From assembly GCF_007992435.1 (NCBI RefSeq), contig NZ_BKAG01000053.1, positions 1-48,399 of the forward strand: a stretch of 48,399 bases of DNA, given 5' to 3'. The stretch is from Prosthecobacter gellanilyticus (GTDB taxonomy: Bacteria; Verrucomicrobiota; Verrucomicrobiia; Verrucomicrobiales; Verrucomicrobiaceae). This document shows positions 8,009-17,600 of this stretch, piece by piece. Position 1 is the stretch's first letter; every line of letters starts with the position of its first letter. Position numbers and translations under genes: made by a program. The notes under the pieces were generated by a model, which was not told where the DNA came from, ran no database searches, and worked only from the letters and a program-made list of their open reading frames with translations.

Positions 8009-9516
8009 GCTTTAAAACACGACTTCTCGCTTTCCTGCTTGGAGTGGGGTGCATGTCCGGCAGCGCCCGCGCAGAAGCAGCACGGCCTAACGTTCTTTTC
8101 ATCGCCGTGGATGATCTCAATGACTGGATCGGCTGCATGAAAGGCCATCCTCAGGCGCAGACACCGAACATGGACCGGCTGGCGCAGCGTGGGGTCCTTT
8201 TTACCAATGCCCACTGCGCAGCCCCCGTGTGCCTGGCCTCGCGCACAGCACTGCTTTGCGGACGCCATCCGGACCAGACCGGGGTTTTCAGCAACTGGGG
8301 CAAGACCCAGGGGAAGCCGCCCGCCAAGGACCTGCAACTGCCGGTGCATCTGGCAGCCGCAGGTTACGAAACTCTCGGCGCAGGCAAGATCTACCACTCA
8401 AACGGTCCGCGATATTTTGACGACTACTTTGAGACCGAACAGCGCTGGAGCCCCTTCACGCAGAAGCAGGCGAGCTACACGGATGCCGAACTGCCGAGCA
8501 AGGGCAGCGAGCACCCGAAGCACATCATCACAGGTGGTCCAGGTGCACGTGACTGGGTGCTGCCGCTCAACGGCCTGCCGAGCGAGCGAAACGCCGATGG
8601 CAGAGAGGGCGAATCCTTCGACTGGGGTTCTGTGGAGGTGCCAGATGACGAGATGGGTGACACGCGCATCACCGACTGGGCGATGCAAAAGCTGGACACA
8701 CCGCACACGAAACCTCTCTTTCTAGGTGTCGGCTATTACCGGCCTCATATTCCCCTCTTTGCCCCCAAACAGGACTTCGATGCCTTGCCACCCACCAAGG
8801 ATATCGTGTTGCCCGAGACCGATGCGAATGACTTGGATGACCTCGGTGAAGTGGCGCGACAGTTCGCGCTTGATCCCATCACTGCGGGCACGCACGAACT
8901 TGTCGTAAAACACCAGCAGTGGCGCGAGGCCGTGCGGGCCTATCTGGCCTGCGTCAGATTCGTGGACCGCCAGATCGGCCGCTTGCTCACGAAGCTCGAT
9001 GCCTCCGCGTGCGCGGACAACACCTGGATCGTGCTATGGAGCGATCACGGCTGGCAGCTAGGCGACAAGCAGCACTGGGGCAAATGGACCGCCTGGCGGC
9101 AGTCGACACGCATGCCCCTGATCATCGTCCCACCGCGAAGCCAGCAGGCTGTGCGCGGCAAGGTGTGCGCCGAACCGGTGAGCCTTGTGGATCTCTATCC
9201 CACGCTCATCGAGTTGTGTGATCTCCCAACGAAAGAGGGCCTGAGCGGTGTCTCGCTCGCGCCACTGATCAGCAATCCTGATTTGAAGACCGACCGCGCG
9301 GTGGTCACCACGATTGATCCAGGAAACCATGCGCTCAGCACGCGTGACTGGCGGCTGATCCGCTACCACAACGGCGACGAGGAACTCTACGACATCGCCC
9401 ACGATCCACACGAGCATCGCAACCTCGCCAAGAGTGAGGTGCGCCGTGACAAGCTCCTCGAAATGCGTCAGCGGCTCGAGGAAGCACTCTCCCGCATCAT
9501 TCCAGAGAAACCCTGA
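8005..9516 (+). CDS. Secreted sulfatase, iduronate-2-sulfatase-like
   Basis: This 503-residue type I sulfatase hydrolyses sulfate esters. The signal peptide is MSFKTRLLAFLLGVGCMSGSARAEA. The mature part begins RPNVLFIAVDDLNDW, which supplies the metal-binding Asp pair. The active-site signature is CLASRTALLCGR; Cys76 is the residue converted to formylglycine by a sulfatase-modifying enzyme, which is not in this window. Later blocks include PLFLGVGYYRPHIP, WIVLWSDHGWQLGDKQHWGKWTAW and ELYDIAHDPHEHRNLA, all typical of the iduronate-sulfatase group. It starts inside the lyase stop codon and is followed 3 bp later by a second sulfatase. The exact sugar cannot be told from sequence. Confidence 0.93.
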   Translation: MSFKTRLLAFLLGVGCMSGSARAEAARPNVLFIAVDDLNDWIGCMKGHPQAQTPNMDRLAQRGVLFTNAHCAAPVCLASRTALLCGRHPDQTGVFSNWGKTQGKPPAKDLQLPVHLAAAGYETLGAGKIYHSNGPRYFDDYFETEQRWSPFTQKQASYTDAELPSKGSEHPKHIITGGPGARDWVLPLNGLPSERNADGREGESFDWGSVEVPDDEMGDTRITDWAMQKLDTPHTKPLFLGVGYYRPHIPLFAPKQDFDALPPTKDIVLPETDANDLDDLGEVARQFALDPITAGTHELVVKHQQWREAVRAYLACVRFVDRQIGRLLTKLDASACADNTWIVLWSDHGWQLGDKQHWGKWTAWRQSTRMPLIIVPPRSQQAVRGKVCAEPVSLVDLYPTLIELCDLPTKEGLSGVSLAPLISNPDLKTDRAVVTTIDPGNHALSTRDWRLIRYHNGDEELYDIAHDPHEHRNLAKSEVRRDKLLEMRQRLEEALSRIIPEKP

Positions 9517-9519
9517 AGC

Positions 9520-10974
9520 ATGAACCCTCCATCCACCCGACGCATCAGCCGTCTGTTTATCATCCTGGCCTGCGCTCTGCCGCTGCTCTGCGGCGTCTTG
9601 CACGCCACTAATCAGCCTAACATTCTATTCATCATTGGCGACAACTGGAAATGGCCCACGGCAGGCATCCTGGGAGACCCGATGGCAAAGACGCCGGCGT
9701 TTGACCGCATCGCGCGTGAAGGGGTGCTCTTCACCCACACCTTCAATCCGGTACCTTCATGCTCACCCACAAGATCGTGTTTGATCACCGGCAAGGCGGC
9801 GCATCAGATCGGCGAGCGGGCGAACCTGTGGAGCGGCTTTCCGAAGGATACTCCGGTGGTCACGCAACTGCTGCGCGAGGCTGGTTATGCCATCGGCTAT
9901 AGCGGCAAGCCCTGGGCACCGGGGAACTACGAAGTCTCGGGCTGGCAGGAGAATCCCGTGGGACCGAAGTTCAAGGACTTCGCCGACTTCCACGCGAAGC
10001 GTGATGCCACGAAGCCCTTCTTCTTCTGGCTCGGCAACACCGACACCGCCACGAAAGGCGGCAAACTTCCCTGCCTCGATCTCGCGAAGCAAAAGCTCGA
10101 TGCCACCCGGCTCACCGTGCCACCGGAGTTGCCTGACTGCCCCGAGGTGCGTGACGATCTGATGAACTACTACGGCGGAGTCATGAAACTCGATGACGAA
10201 GCTGCCGCTGCCATCTCGACACTGGAGAAGGCTGGGCAGCTCGACAACACCGTGATCATCTACACGAGCGACAACGGCTGGCAGTTGCCACGCGGTCTGG
10301 CGAACTGCTATGACTCTGGCTCGCGCGTGCCACTGGCGGTGCGCTGGGGAAAGCAGCTCAGTGCGGGACGCAAAGTGGAGGAGTTTGTGAATGTGGCGGA
10401 TCTCGGGCCAACGTTTCTTGAGCTCGCGGGCCTCACACCTCCGGCGGAGATGTCCATGCATAGCGTCAAGAATCTACTGCTTGGAAAGGCTGATCCAACA
10501 TCGCGTGATGCCATCTTCATCGAGCGTGAACGCCACGCAAATGTGCGGCATGACAACCTGAGCTACCCCATGCGTGCCATCCGCACCCGTGACTTCCTTT
10601 ACATTCGCAACCTGCGCCCGGACCGCTGGCCCGCTGGAGATCCGGATGTGAAGTTCATCCATGATCGCCCCTTTGGCGATGTGGACACCACGCGCGTGAA
10701 GGATGTGCTGCTCGACCACCAGGACGATCCGGCCTTTGCCAAACACATCGCGCTCATCTTTGGCAAGCGCCCCGCTGAAGAACTCTACGATCTGCGCAAG
10801 GATCCGCACCAGATCAGCAATGTGGCAGCCGATGCCAGCCATGCAGAGACGCTGAAGCGACTGCGCGCCCGGGTGGATGAGTGGATGAAGCAGACGAACG
10901 ACCCGCGTGTGGATCCGGCCTATGATGGCTGGGACAAGTTCCCCTACTACGGCAAGTCGTCCAAACGAGAGTAA
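9520..10974 (+). CDS. Secreted sulfatase
   Basis: A second type I sulfatase of 484 residues, with a signal peptide (RISRLFIILACALPLLCGVLHA) and the mature start QPNILFIIGDNWKWP. The active-site signature is CSPTRSCLITGK, with Cys81 as the formylglycine precursor and Thr in place of the usual Ser before Arg. Two differences from its neighbour stand out: the usual Asp-Asp metal pair is Asp-Asn, and the signature ends GK rather than GR. Other family blocks are IIYTSDNGW and EELYDLRKDPHQISN. It ends the sigma/FecR/lyase/sulfatase operon. The two sulfatases are different enough to act on different positions of one glycan, which is inference. Confidence 0.92.
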   Translation: MNPPSTRRISRLFIILACALPLLCGVLHATNQPNILFIIGDNWKWPTAGILGDPMAKTPAFDRIAREGVLFTHTFNPVPSCSPTRSCLITGKAAHQIGERANLWSGFPKDTPVVTQLLREAGYAIGYSGKPWAPGNYEVSGWQENPVGPKFKDFADFHAKRDATKPFFFWLGNTDTATKGGKLPCLDLAKQKLDATRLTVPPELPDCPEVRDDLMNYYGGVMKLDDEAAAAISTLEKAGQLDNTVIIYTSDNGWQLPRGLANCYDSGSRVPLAVRWGKQLSAGRKVEEFVNVADLGPTFLELAGLTPPAEMSMHSVKNLLLGKADPTSRDAIFIERERHANVRHDNLSYPMRAIRTRDFLYIRNLRPDRWPAGDPDVKFIHDRPFGDVDTTRVKDVLLDHQDDPAFAKHIALIFGKRPAEELYDLRKDPHQISNVAADASHAETLKRLRARVDEWMKQTNDPRVDPAYDGWDKFPYYGKSSKRE

Positions 10975-11129
10975 AGCGGCAGTCTCACGTCTGCCGCCAC
11001 ACGGGGAATCGCCACGAAAAGCCGCTTGGACACAGGGCGGAGAGCATGGCATCTTTACTGCTGCCACCCTTAGCCTTCCGGTTCATGCTGCCCTCCTGCC
11101 AACTCCCTTCCCTGCGTGCCCGACGATGG

Positions 11130-12623
11130 ATGAACGGCCGTGTCTCGCCGGTCATGCTCATCGTGCTGGCTCTGGTCATCGCCGCGCTGGTGTTCTTCCT
11201 CGTCACCAAACCAGCCATGGAGAAGAAGCAGGCTGAAGTGGCGCAGGCCCAGGCCGAGGTCGCCGAGAAGGAAGCCGCTGCCACAAAGGCTGCGGAAGCC
11301 GCTGCTGCTCCCGCCAAGGCCGCGATGGCTCCACCAAGTGTGGCAGAAGAAAAGCCGGCCACACCGCCACCCACCTTCGGCTTTGCCCGTCCTCTGGACC
11401 TGGGCAAGGAAATGGTGCGCAGTCTGGCCGCAGGTGAGTTTGCCCGTGCAGGCAGTCTGGTGGCCGCCGCTGATCCCACCCAGGCCGCTGATGCGACGGC
11501 GATGCTGGAGAAGATGGTGAAGGATCTCGGAGCCAAGATCGGCACGGAGGACCAGGTGGAGATTCTCGGCATGGTGGAAAACAAAACCCGCGTTGCCGTG
11601 CCCTTCACGCTGCCCGGCAGCACCAGCACCACGCCACTGCGTTTACAGCTCGACCTGGAGCGTGATGAACGCATGGGCTGGAAGATCACCCGCTTTGAGC
11701 TGCCTCAAGAGCTCGCCGCAGCGCTGCCTGTGACTCCGGCACCCACCGCTCCCATGACGGCAAATCCGTCAGCTCCTGGAGCGGCTCCGAAGGCACCAGG
11801 AAGTACAGCTGCGGCACCAACATCCCCAGCCCAGCCGCCTGCCAATGCCGCCAGGAAGCCGCTCATTGCGGTCTCCAAAGGCGATGATGCGCTGAGCTTT
11901 GGCAGTGATTTCGTGCGTGCCTTGCTGAGACATGACTTCGCTGAAGCGCGCAAGTTTGTGGATGAAAAGCGTGTGCCTGCGGAACGTCTCGCCGGTCTCT
12001 GCATCGTGTTTGAAGAGGGGCAGTATGAGTTCAAGCCCACGAAACCGATGATCATCACCGTGGCGAATCCCGAAGTGTCCTGGGTCATCGCCCAGGTGCA
12101 GTCCCCAAGCCTACAGCAAAGCACCGAGTTTGGCTTGGAACTGCAACGCGCAGGTCAGGACCAACCGTGGCGTGTGGTGGGTCTGAACCTTTCCGAGATC
12201 CTCAGTTCCTTTGCGGCTTCCGCCTCCAAAATGGGCGTGCCTTACACACCCATCGTGAAGAATCCTTCAGGTGGTGAGTCTCTGGCGCTCTACTTTGAGT
12301 ATGATCAGGCGCAGCTTCATCCCCGCGCGCAGAAGCAACTCGAGATCGTGGCAGGCCTGCTGAAGTCCGACCCCAACAAAAAGCTCCACATCGCCGGTCA
12401 CACGGACGCGAAGGGTACGGACAGCTACAACATCCGCCTTTCCCGCTCGCGTGCAGATACGGTTAAGGAACAGCTCGTGGGTCTCGGTGTGGCCGAGGCG
12501 CAGATCATCACCACCGGTCTGGGCAAGGCCCAGCCTCTGAGCCCGAACGAGAAAGCTGATGGCTCGGACGATCCCCAGGGACGTTCGAAGAACCGTCGTG
12601 CAGAGATCTACCTCGATTTCTGA
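11130..12623 (+). CDS. Membrane-anchored OmpA-domain protein with two tandem repeat domains
   Basis: The start at MNGRVSPVML gives 497 residues. An uncleaved TM helix (about residues 8-25) precedes an Ala/Lys/Glu-rich helical stalk. Two similar domains of about 100 residues follow (near 85-190 and 255-365), each opening with a [LF]G.[ED][MF]VR[SA]L pattern, separated by an Ala/Pro linker. They may be a duplicated SnoaL/DUF-type fold. The last 110 residues are an OmpA-like peptidoglycan-binding domain (LYFEYDQAQLHPRA, GHTDAKGTDSYNIRLSRSRA, SKNRRAEI). The topology suggests an inner-membrane protein reaching the cell wall rather than an outer-membrane porin. ATGs at 11046 and 11085 would extend it by 28 or 15 residues. 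It may be outside the sulfatase operon, since 155 bp separate them. Confidence 0.8.
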   Translation: MNGRVSPVMLIVLALVIAALVFFLVTKPAMEKKQAEVAQAQAEVAEKEAAATKAAEAAAAPAKAAMAPPSVAEEKPATPPPTFGFARPLDLGKEMVRSLAAGEFARAGSLVAAADPTQAADATAMLEKMVKDLGAKIGTEDQVEILGMVENKTRVAVPFTLPGSTSTTPLRLQLDLERDERMGWKITRFELPQELAAALPVTPAPTAPMTANPSAPGAAPKAPGSTAAAPTSPAQPPANAARKPLIAVSKGDDALSFGSDFVRALLRHDFAEARKFVDEKRVPAERLAGLCIVFEEGQYEFKPTKPMIITVANPEVSWVIAQVQSPSLQQSTEFGLELQRAGQDQPWRVVGLNLSEILSSFAASASKMGVPYTPIVKNPSGGESLALYFEYDQAQLHPRAQKQLEIVAGLLKSDPNKKLHIAGHTDAKGTDSYNIRLSRSRADTVKEQLVGLGVAEAQIITTGLGKAQPLSPNEKADGSDDPQGRSKNRRAEIYLDF

Positions 12624-12822
12624 GGCGTTTCTGTTTGCCTTCTCATGAGTCAATCCTTCCTCTCGCAGTGAACGATTGATCCATGAACCCGAATCCAAGA
12701 AGGGGCACCGCGAGAGAAAGGAATAACGCGAGAGGGTTGTTTTGAAAAAGAAGGGAAGATTTTCATCTTTTCAGTTGTGTAAACCTCCAGGCTGCGGATG
12801 ATCACGGCCCGTTCAGATCCGT

Positions 12823-12907
12823 GCGCTTGTGGCGGAATTGGTAGACGCGCTAGATTCAGGTTCTAGTGAGTAACATCGTGGAGGTTCGAGTCCTCTCAAG
12901 CGCACCA
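12823..12907 (+). tRNA. tRNA-Leu (anticodon CAG)
   Basis: An 85-nt class II tRNA. Acceptor stem GCGCTTG pairs with CAAGCGC, the discriminator is A, and the CCA end is encoded. The anticodon stem CTAGA/TCTAG encloses loop TTCAGGT, so the anticodon is CAG, reading CUG. A long variable arm lies before the T arm (GAGGTTCGAGTCCTC). It lies 14 nt upstream of the earliest ubiE start codon and may share a transcript with it. Confidence 0.95.
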
Positions 12908-12921
12908 TCCCCTAACACGGG

Positions 12922-13608
12922 ATGTGTTTGCCCATGCAAGACGCCGGATTTGTCAAACAAGCCTTCGCGGGAATCGCCCGCCGTTACGTGCTGGCCAATC
13001 ATGTGCTCAGTCTTGGCATTGATGTCCTCTGGCGGAAGAAGACCGCAGGCCTTGTGGCCGCACGCAAGCCCAGCCGCATCCTTGATCTAGCCACCGGCAG
13101 CGGTGATCTGGCCACGACGGTGCAGCAAGCCTGCCCAAACGCCAAGGTGCTCGGCGGAGACTTCTCCGTGCCGATGATGCGTGAGGCGCAAAAAGGCGGA
13201 CTGCGAGCTTTGGTGGCTGCGGATGGCATGAACCTGCCTTTTCAAGATGCGAGCTTCGATGTGCTCACCGTGGCCTTTGGTTTGCGGAACATGGCTTCAT
13301 GGCCCGAGGCACTGAAGGAGATGCGCCGTGTGCTGAAGCCCGGAGGCACGCTCTTCGTGCTGGATTTTTCCATTCCGACACTGCCGCTCATTCGTCCGGC
13401 GTATCTGTTTTATCTGAAGCGCATCATGCCGCGCATCGCGGGCTGGATCACAGGCCAGCGCGCCTCGTATGAGTATCTGTGCAGCTCGATCGAGCGCTTC
13501 CCTTCTGGCCGCGACATGGAGTCATTGATGACTTCGTGTGACTTCAGCCGCGTGACCTCGCATCGCCTGACGATGGGAATCGCCTCCCTGTATGAGGCGG
13601 AGAAGTAA
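12922..13608 (+). CDS. ubiE: Demethylmenaquinone/ubiquinone C-methyltransferase
   Basis: UbiE/MenG transfers a methyl group from S-adenosylmethionine to the quinone ring, the last step of menaquinone synthesis. The 228-residue product has the family N-terminus (FVKQAFAGIARRYVLANHVLSLGIDVLWRKK), the SAM-binding motif ILDLATGSGDLA near residue 53, GDFSVPMMREA, and the downstream blocks TVAFGLRNM, EMRRVLKPGG and YEYLCSSIERFP. An ATG at 12934 giving 224 residues is equally likely. In this phylum menaquinone is the usual quinone, so menG function is more probable than ubiquinone synthesis. A tRNA-Leu lies immediately upstream and a palindromic repeat immediately downstream. Confidence 0.93.
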   Translation: MCLPMQDAGFVKQAFAGIARRYVLANHVLSLGIDVLWRKKTAGLVAARKPSRILDLATGSGDLATTVQQACPNAKVLGGDFSVPMMREAQKGGLRALVAADGMNLPFQDASFDVLTVAFGLRNMASWPEALKEMRRVLKPGGTLFVLDFSIPTLPLIRPAYLFYLKRIMPRIAGWITGQRASYEYLCSSIERFPSGRDMESLMTSCDFSRVTSHRLTMGIASLYEAEK

Positions 13609-13680
13609 GGTGGCGCAAGCTTCCAGCTTGCTCGCTTGATTTCCAAATCAGCTCTTCTGCATCGAGGTGGTTTCGCCACC
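13609..13680 (+). repeat. Composite palindromic intergenic element
   Basis: A 72-bp element abuts the ubiE stop. Outer arms GGTGGCG (13609-13615) and CGCCACC (13674-13680) are perfect complements. Inside are three small hairpins: GCAAGCT/AGCTTGC (13615-13631), GATTT/AAATC (13638-13649) and GGTGG/CCACC (13666-13680). There is no T-run, so it looks more like a REP-type element than a terminator. Its 12-mer GCTTCCAGCTTG recurs exactly at 25608, and GGTGGCGCAA recurs near 48349. Confidence 0.6.
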
Positions 13681-13702
13681 TGTTTCAAACCCCAGTAAGG
13701 GG

Positions 13703-13777
<75 letters not shown>

Positions 13778-13784
13778 GGATAGA

Positions 13785-13859
13785 TGGCTCCTGAGGTAGG
13801 GATCGAACCTACGACCTAGTGGTTAACAGCCACCCGCTCTACCGCTGAGCTACTCAGGA
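13785..13859 (-). tRNA. tRNA-Asn (anticodon GTT)
   Basis: A 75-nt minus-strand tRNA with acceptor stem TCCTGAG/CTCAGGA, discriminator G and encoded CCA. The anticodon loop CTGTTAA gives GTT, and the T arm is GTAGGTTCGATCCCTAC. It is the first of two tandem tRNA genes transcribed towards ubiE. Confidence 0.95.
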
Positions 13860-14046
13860 ACGTGTTCCCGTTTGGAAACGGGTCGGGATGGTAGATGAAC
13901 ACCTTCCTTGCGCAAGCGTTTTATTCATCTTCTGCAAAATGAATTTCGACCGCTGAGCACCAGGATATGCCGTGACTGATCCTATGCATGCTTGCTTGCG
14001 CGCGGGCCGAAAGTGGTCTCACAGTCCGCTCATTCATCAATCACTC

Positions 14047-14547
14047 ATGGACGCCCTCGAAACCGCGCGACTCTGCGCCAAGTATGCCGACGACAAGAAA
14101 GCCGAAAACATCGTGCTGCTGGACCTGCGCGGACTGTCCCCAGTGACAGATTTCTTTGTCATCTGCACTGCCAGTTCCTCACCGCAACTCCGCGCCGTGC
14201 GTGACGAGATCGTAGTACAGATGCGCGAGGAGCAAGGGCTGAAGCCGATGTTTGTCGACGGTGCTTTTGAGAGCCAGTGGATCATCGTGAACTACCCGAA
14301 CGTGCTTGTGCATGTGCAGTCACCTGAGAAGCGTGAATTCTACGCACTCGAAGAACTGTGGGGAGACGCCCCTGTCGTGCCATGGCAGCCTGAAGGCGCG
14401 GAGCCTGAAGAAGCTCCTGTGAAGAAAAAAGCACCGGCGAAGAAGGCTGCGGCCAAAAAGACTGCCGCCAAGAAAGCGCCTGCTAAAAAAGCCGCTGTGA
14501 AGAAGGCGCCCGCCAAGAAGGCCGCGAAGAAAAAGTCTTCCAAGTAG
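14047..14547 (+). CDS. rsfS: Ribosomal silencing factor RsfS with Lys/Ala-rich tail
   Basis: RsfS binds ribosomal protein uL14 and blocks joining of the ribosomal subunits when nutrients are scarce. Residues 1 to about 113 form the complete family domain: DALETARLCAKYADDKKAENIVLLDLRG, TDFFVICTASSSPQLRAV, DGAFESQWIIVNYPNVLVHV and REFYALEELWGDAP. The remaining 50 or so residues form a low-complexity tail of Lys-Lys-Ala/Pro-Ala repeats resembling histone H1 or AlgP tails. Typical RsfS proteins end near residue 105-120, so the tail is an addition. The ATG at 14047 starts the conserved domain; the frame is open to 13972. A hairpin with a GC-rich stem follows the stop. Confidence 0.93.
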   Translation: MDALETARLCAKYADDKKAENIVLLDLRGLSPVTDFFVICTASSSPQLRAVRDEIVVQMREEQGLKPMFVDGAFESQWIIVNYPNVLVHVQSPEKREFYALEELWGDAPVVPWQPEGAEPEEAPVKKKAPAKKAAAKKTAAKKAPAKKAAVKKAPAKKAAKKKSSK

Positions 14548-14560
14548 CTGATAAGAAGCG

Positions 14561-14587
14561 GGCCCTCAGGAATTCAACCCGAGGGCC
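14561..14587 (+). terminator. Hairpin after rsfS, possible terminator
   Basis: A perfect 7-bp stem, GGCCCTC (14561-14567) with GAGGGCC (14581-14587), encloses a 13-nt loop 13 bp after the rsfS stop. The T-run is missing (TATTCAT follows), so termination would be weak or factor-assisted. It separates rsfS from the next gene. Confidence 0.5.
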
Positions 14588-14640
14588 TATTCATCTGATC
14601 GCGAAGATGACAATAGCCGTAGATTGAGGTAGGGCAGACG

Positions 14641-17600
14641 ATGCCCCCCCTTCGTCAATCTTTGCAGTCCTGGGTCGCCCGCATGGCCCTGGCACTGGTC
14701 CTGTCGACCACTTCGATTTCCACAGCCGCAGACCAGGCCCTCACTCCGCCTGACGGTCGACAATTTGGTGGCATGGTGGACATGCAGGGCAACACGGCCG
14801 CGATTGGAAATCCCCACTCCTCCATAGGCAACCGGCCTCAAGGACACGTCCATATCTTGGAACGGGGAATGACAGGCTGGCAGGTTGTCAAAATTCTTTT
14901 GCCCCCGGCGACTGCGGACAGCTTCACACGCTTTGGCGCTCAAGTGATCCTTGCCGGCAATCGACTCGCTGTAGGAGACGCTCATTTCAATGAAACCGGC
15001 CATGTCGGGCGCGTTTACGTCTATGAAAAGCAGGGCTCCATCTGGCCAGATCAACCTGCGTATGTCATCGAACCGTCGCAGCCCGATTTGAGTTCCTTCG
15101 GCCAGGGGTTTGCTTTCTCGGGAGAGTATCTGGCAGTGACGGAGCTCGTCCGCCTGGATTCCACCCAGTCATTGGTCCGGGTGAGATCCTACCGGCTGCA
15201 GAATGGACAAGCCACTCTGCTCGGAGAGGTTGAACGTGCGGGAGGGGACCACTTCGGGTTTGAAATGTCCATGAACGGCAGTGAGCTGGCCATCCTCAAT
15301 CTTCACAAGGGCATGGTACTCCAAAGCAGCAAGGGAGACGTTCTTTTCTATGAGCTTTCGGGTGGGACGATGAATCAGACAGCCACCCTCCCTATTCCCA
15401 TGGCGAAGGGAGATCTTTTTTACTCCCCCATCGTGCGCCTGGAAGGTGACCGTCTGCTGGTCACCAAATGCAATTCCCCAAGCGCATGGGGTGTCTTCTT
15501 CAAGCGCACTGCTACGGGGTGGCGTGTGAGTTCCGAGGTCAGGTTTTCTCAAACCAACGAAGCTTCAACCTACCTCGCTGACATGGCAGGAAGCGCCCTC
15601 GTCGTCAATGGCCGCCAAGGAACCGATCTTTATCTGGCTTCCGAGCCGCCTCAGTTCGTCAGGAGGCTGGAAGCAGGCTATCCTTATGCCCTCGCCACCA
15701 CTTCAGAAACCGCCATGATCGTCAGGGGCGAGCGTCTTTTGTTCACCCCTCTTCGGTCACTCCTCGCGGCTGACTCCCTGGTGCTGGATCCCGCGGAGGC
15801 GACGCCCCCGGGCGGCGGCATCTATCTCGGAGAGCTAGTGGCTGGCCAGCCGTGCAACGCTGAAATAGAACTGCAGAATTCCAGCACCAACCCACTGCAC
15901 TTGACGGGTGTGAACATCACGCCAGTCCAAGGGGCCAACAGTTTGACTGGGCATTCATTCACGCCCGTCACTCTCCCACCCCTCGGGAAGGCGCGGGTGA
16001 AGCTGACTCTGACCCCTCCCTCGGCTGGTGATTACCGGCTGTCTCTTGAAGCCCTCCATCCTGACAGCGCACAAGCCCCTTACGTCTACAAAATAGATTT
16101 CCAGGCGAGGTCTGGTGACTTCGCTCCTTTCGTGTCCGAGGGAATGCTGAGCATGCTCATTGCCAAAGGAGAGCCTGTGAAGCTGCAGGCGGATGCCGCT
16201 GGTCCACGCGGACGCTTCAACTGCCAGTGGTATAAGGAGGGACGTGCACTCCCGGGCAGCACCCTGCCTTATCTGTACATCCCTTCGGCGCAACCTGCGC
16301 ACGCAGGACGCTACCGCCTGGATGTATGGTCCACGGGGTCGGCACGAATGAGTTGCCTGATGAATTTGGGGGTGTTTGAAAAGCAATCGTCCGTTGTCGT
16401 CGCCAACCCCAGTGACTCCCTCAGCTTCACAGCGAGATTCTGGGGACCAGGCATACGCGTGCGGTGGCTCTACCCCTATGTAGGTGCCCCAACCTACACG
16501 GAGTCGTGGGCCATGCAGGGCACACAAACAGCCACACTCACCATCCCATCAGTCATGGCGCTCTCAAGAGCTCTGCCCTTGAGGGTTGCTGCTGAGCTGA
16601 CGATGGATGAAACAGCGACTGCTTTGGCAAGCGACCACATGATCGAGGTGCTTCGCGTGCCCATCATTGCCGCAACTGGCTCGCGCGTTGGGCAGGTAGG
16701 TTATCCGTTCGGTGTCATCATGCTGAGTGATCTCACTGACCTTCCTGAAGGTCCTGTCTTTTCCGCCGAAGGGCTGCCCCCCGGAGTTCAACTCACGCAA
16801 CAAGGCTATCGAATCGAAGGAACTCCGACACAGGCTGGCGATTACTCGGTGAAGATCATGGCCGAAAATCGCTTTGGCAGTGCCCTGCCCTACATTCTGA
16901 AGCTCAAAATTTTCTCCGCCACAGAAGAGCCTAACGTCAAACTCCACTTCGGCACGCCTCACAAAACAGCAGGCATTATCATGATTCCGGAGCCCAACAC
17001 GGAAACTCCCGCGTGGCCCGGGCTGCTTCAGGTCGTGACCACAAACGGCACAGGCTTCAGCGGATCGCTGGCCTTTGGAACGGTGCACCGGCCTTTTGCA
17101 GGCCAATGGAACGTCAGCACCGCAGATGCCACACGCTCGGTGACCCTCCGGCTGGCTTCTTTTTTGGGCTATCGATCCGTGCTCCTGATCATGGACCAAT
17201 ATGCCACTGAGGAGAGTTTTCCTTCCAACGGCATCTCTGCACGACTCATGCTGGAATATGGCTCTGCTGAGGGCGGCACTTCCGAGCAAACCGCGGCGCT
17301 GGAACCACTCTTCCCTCTCAACAAAGATTGGCGCCACACTCTGGCAGGACGCTATTCGTTCTTGATGGGAGGTCTGGCCGGTCAGGGCTTCGGCACCTTC
17401 ACCGTCGGCTCAGATTTCCAGGCCACGGGTGCTGGCACTCTGGCGGATGGAACTGGGTTCACGTTTTCGGCGCCCATGTACATGGGGCAGAACGGGGTAT
17501 CCAACGGAACCCTGATGCTGGTGCGGCTGGGATCAGGCCCTGTGCGACTCTGGGGCCGGATCAACACCCAGGGTTCCAGCACGGAGGAAACCGGCCTCGT

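Noticed and set aside
14400..14547. Short repeats in the rsfS 3' end as a CRISPR-like array
   Set aside because: They are in-frame Lys/Ala codon repeats without regular spacers and encode a protein tail.
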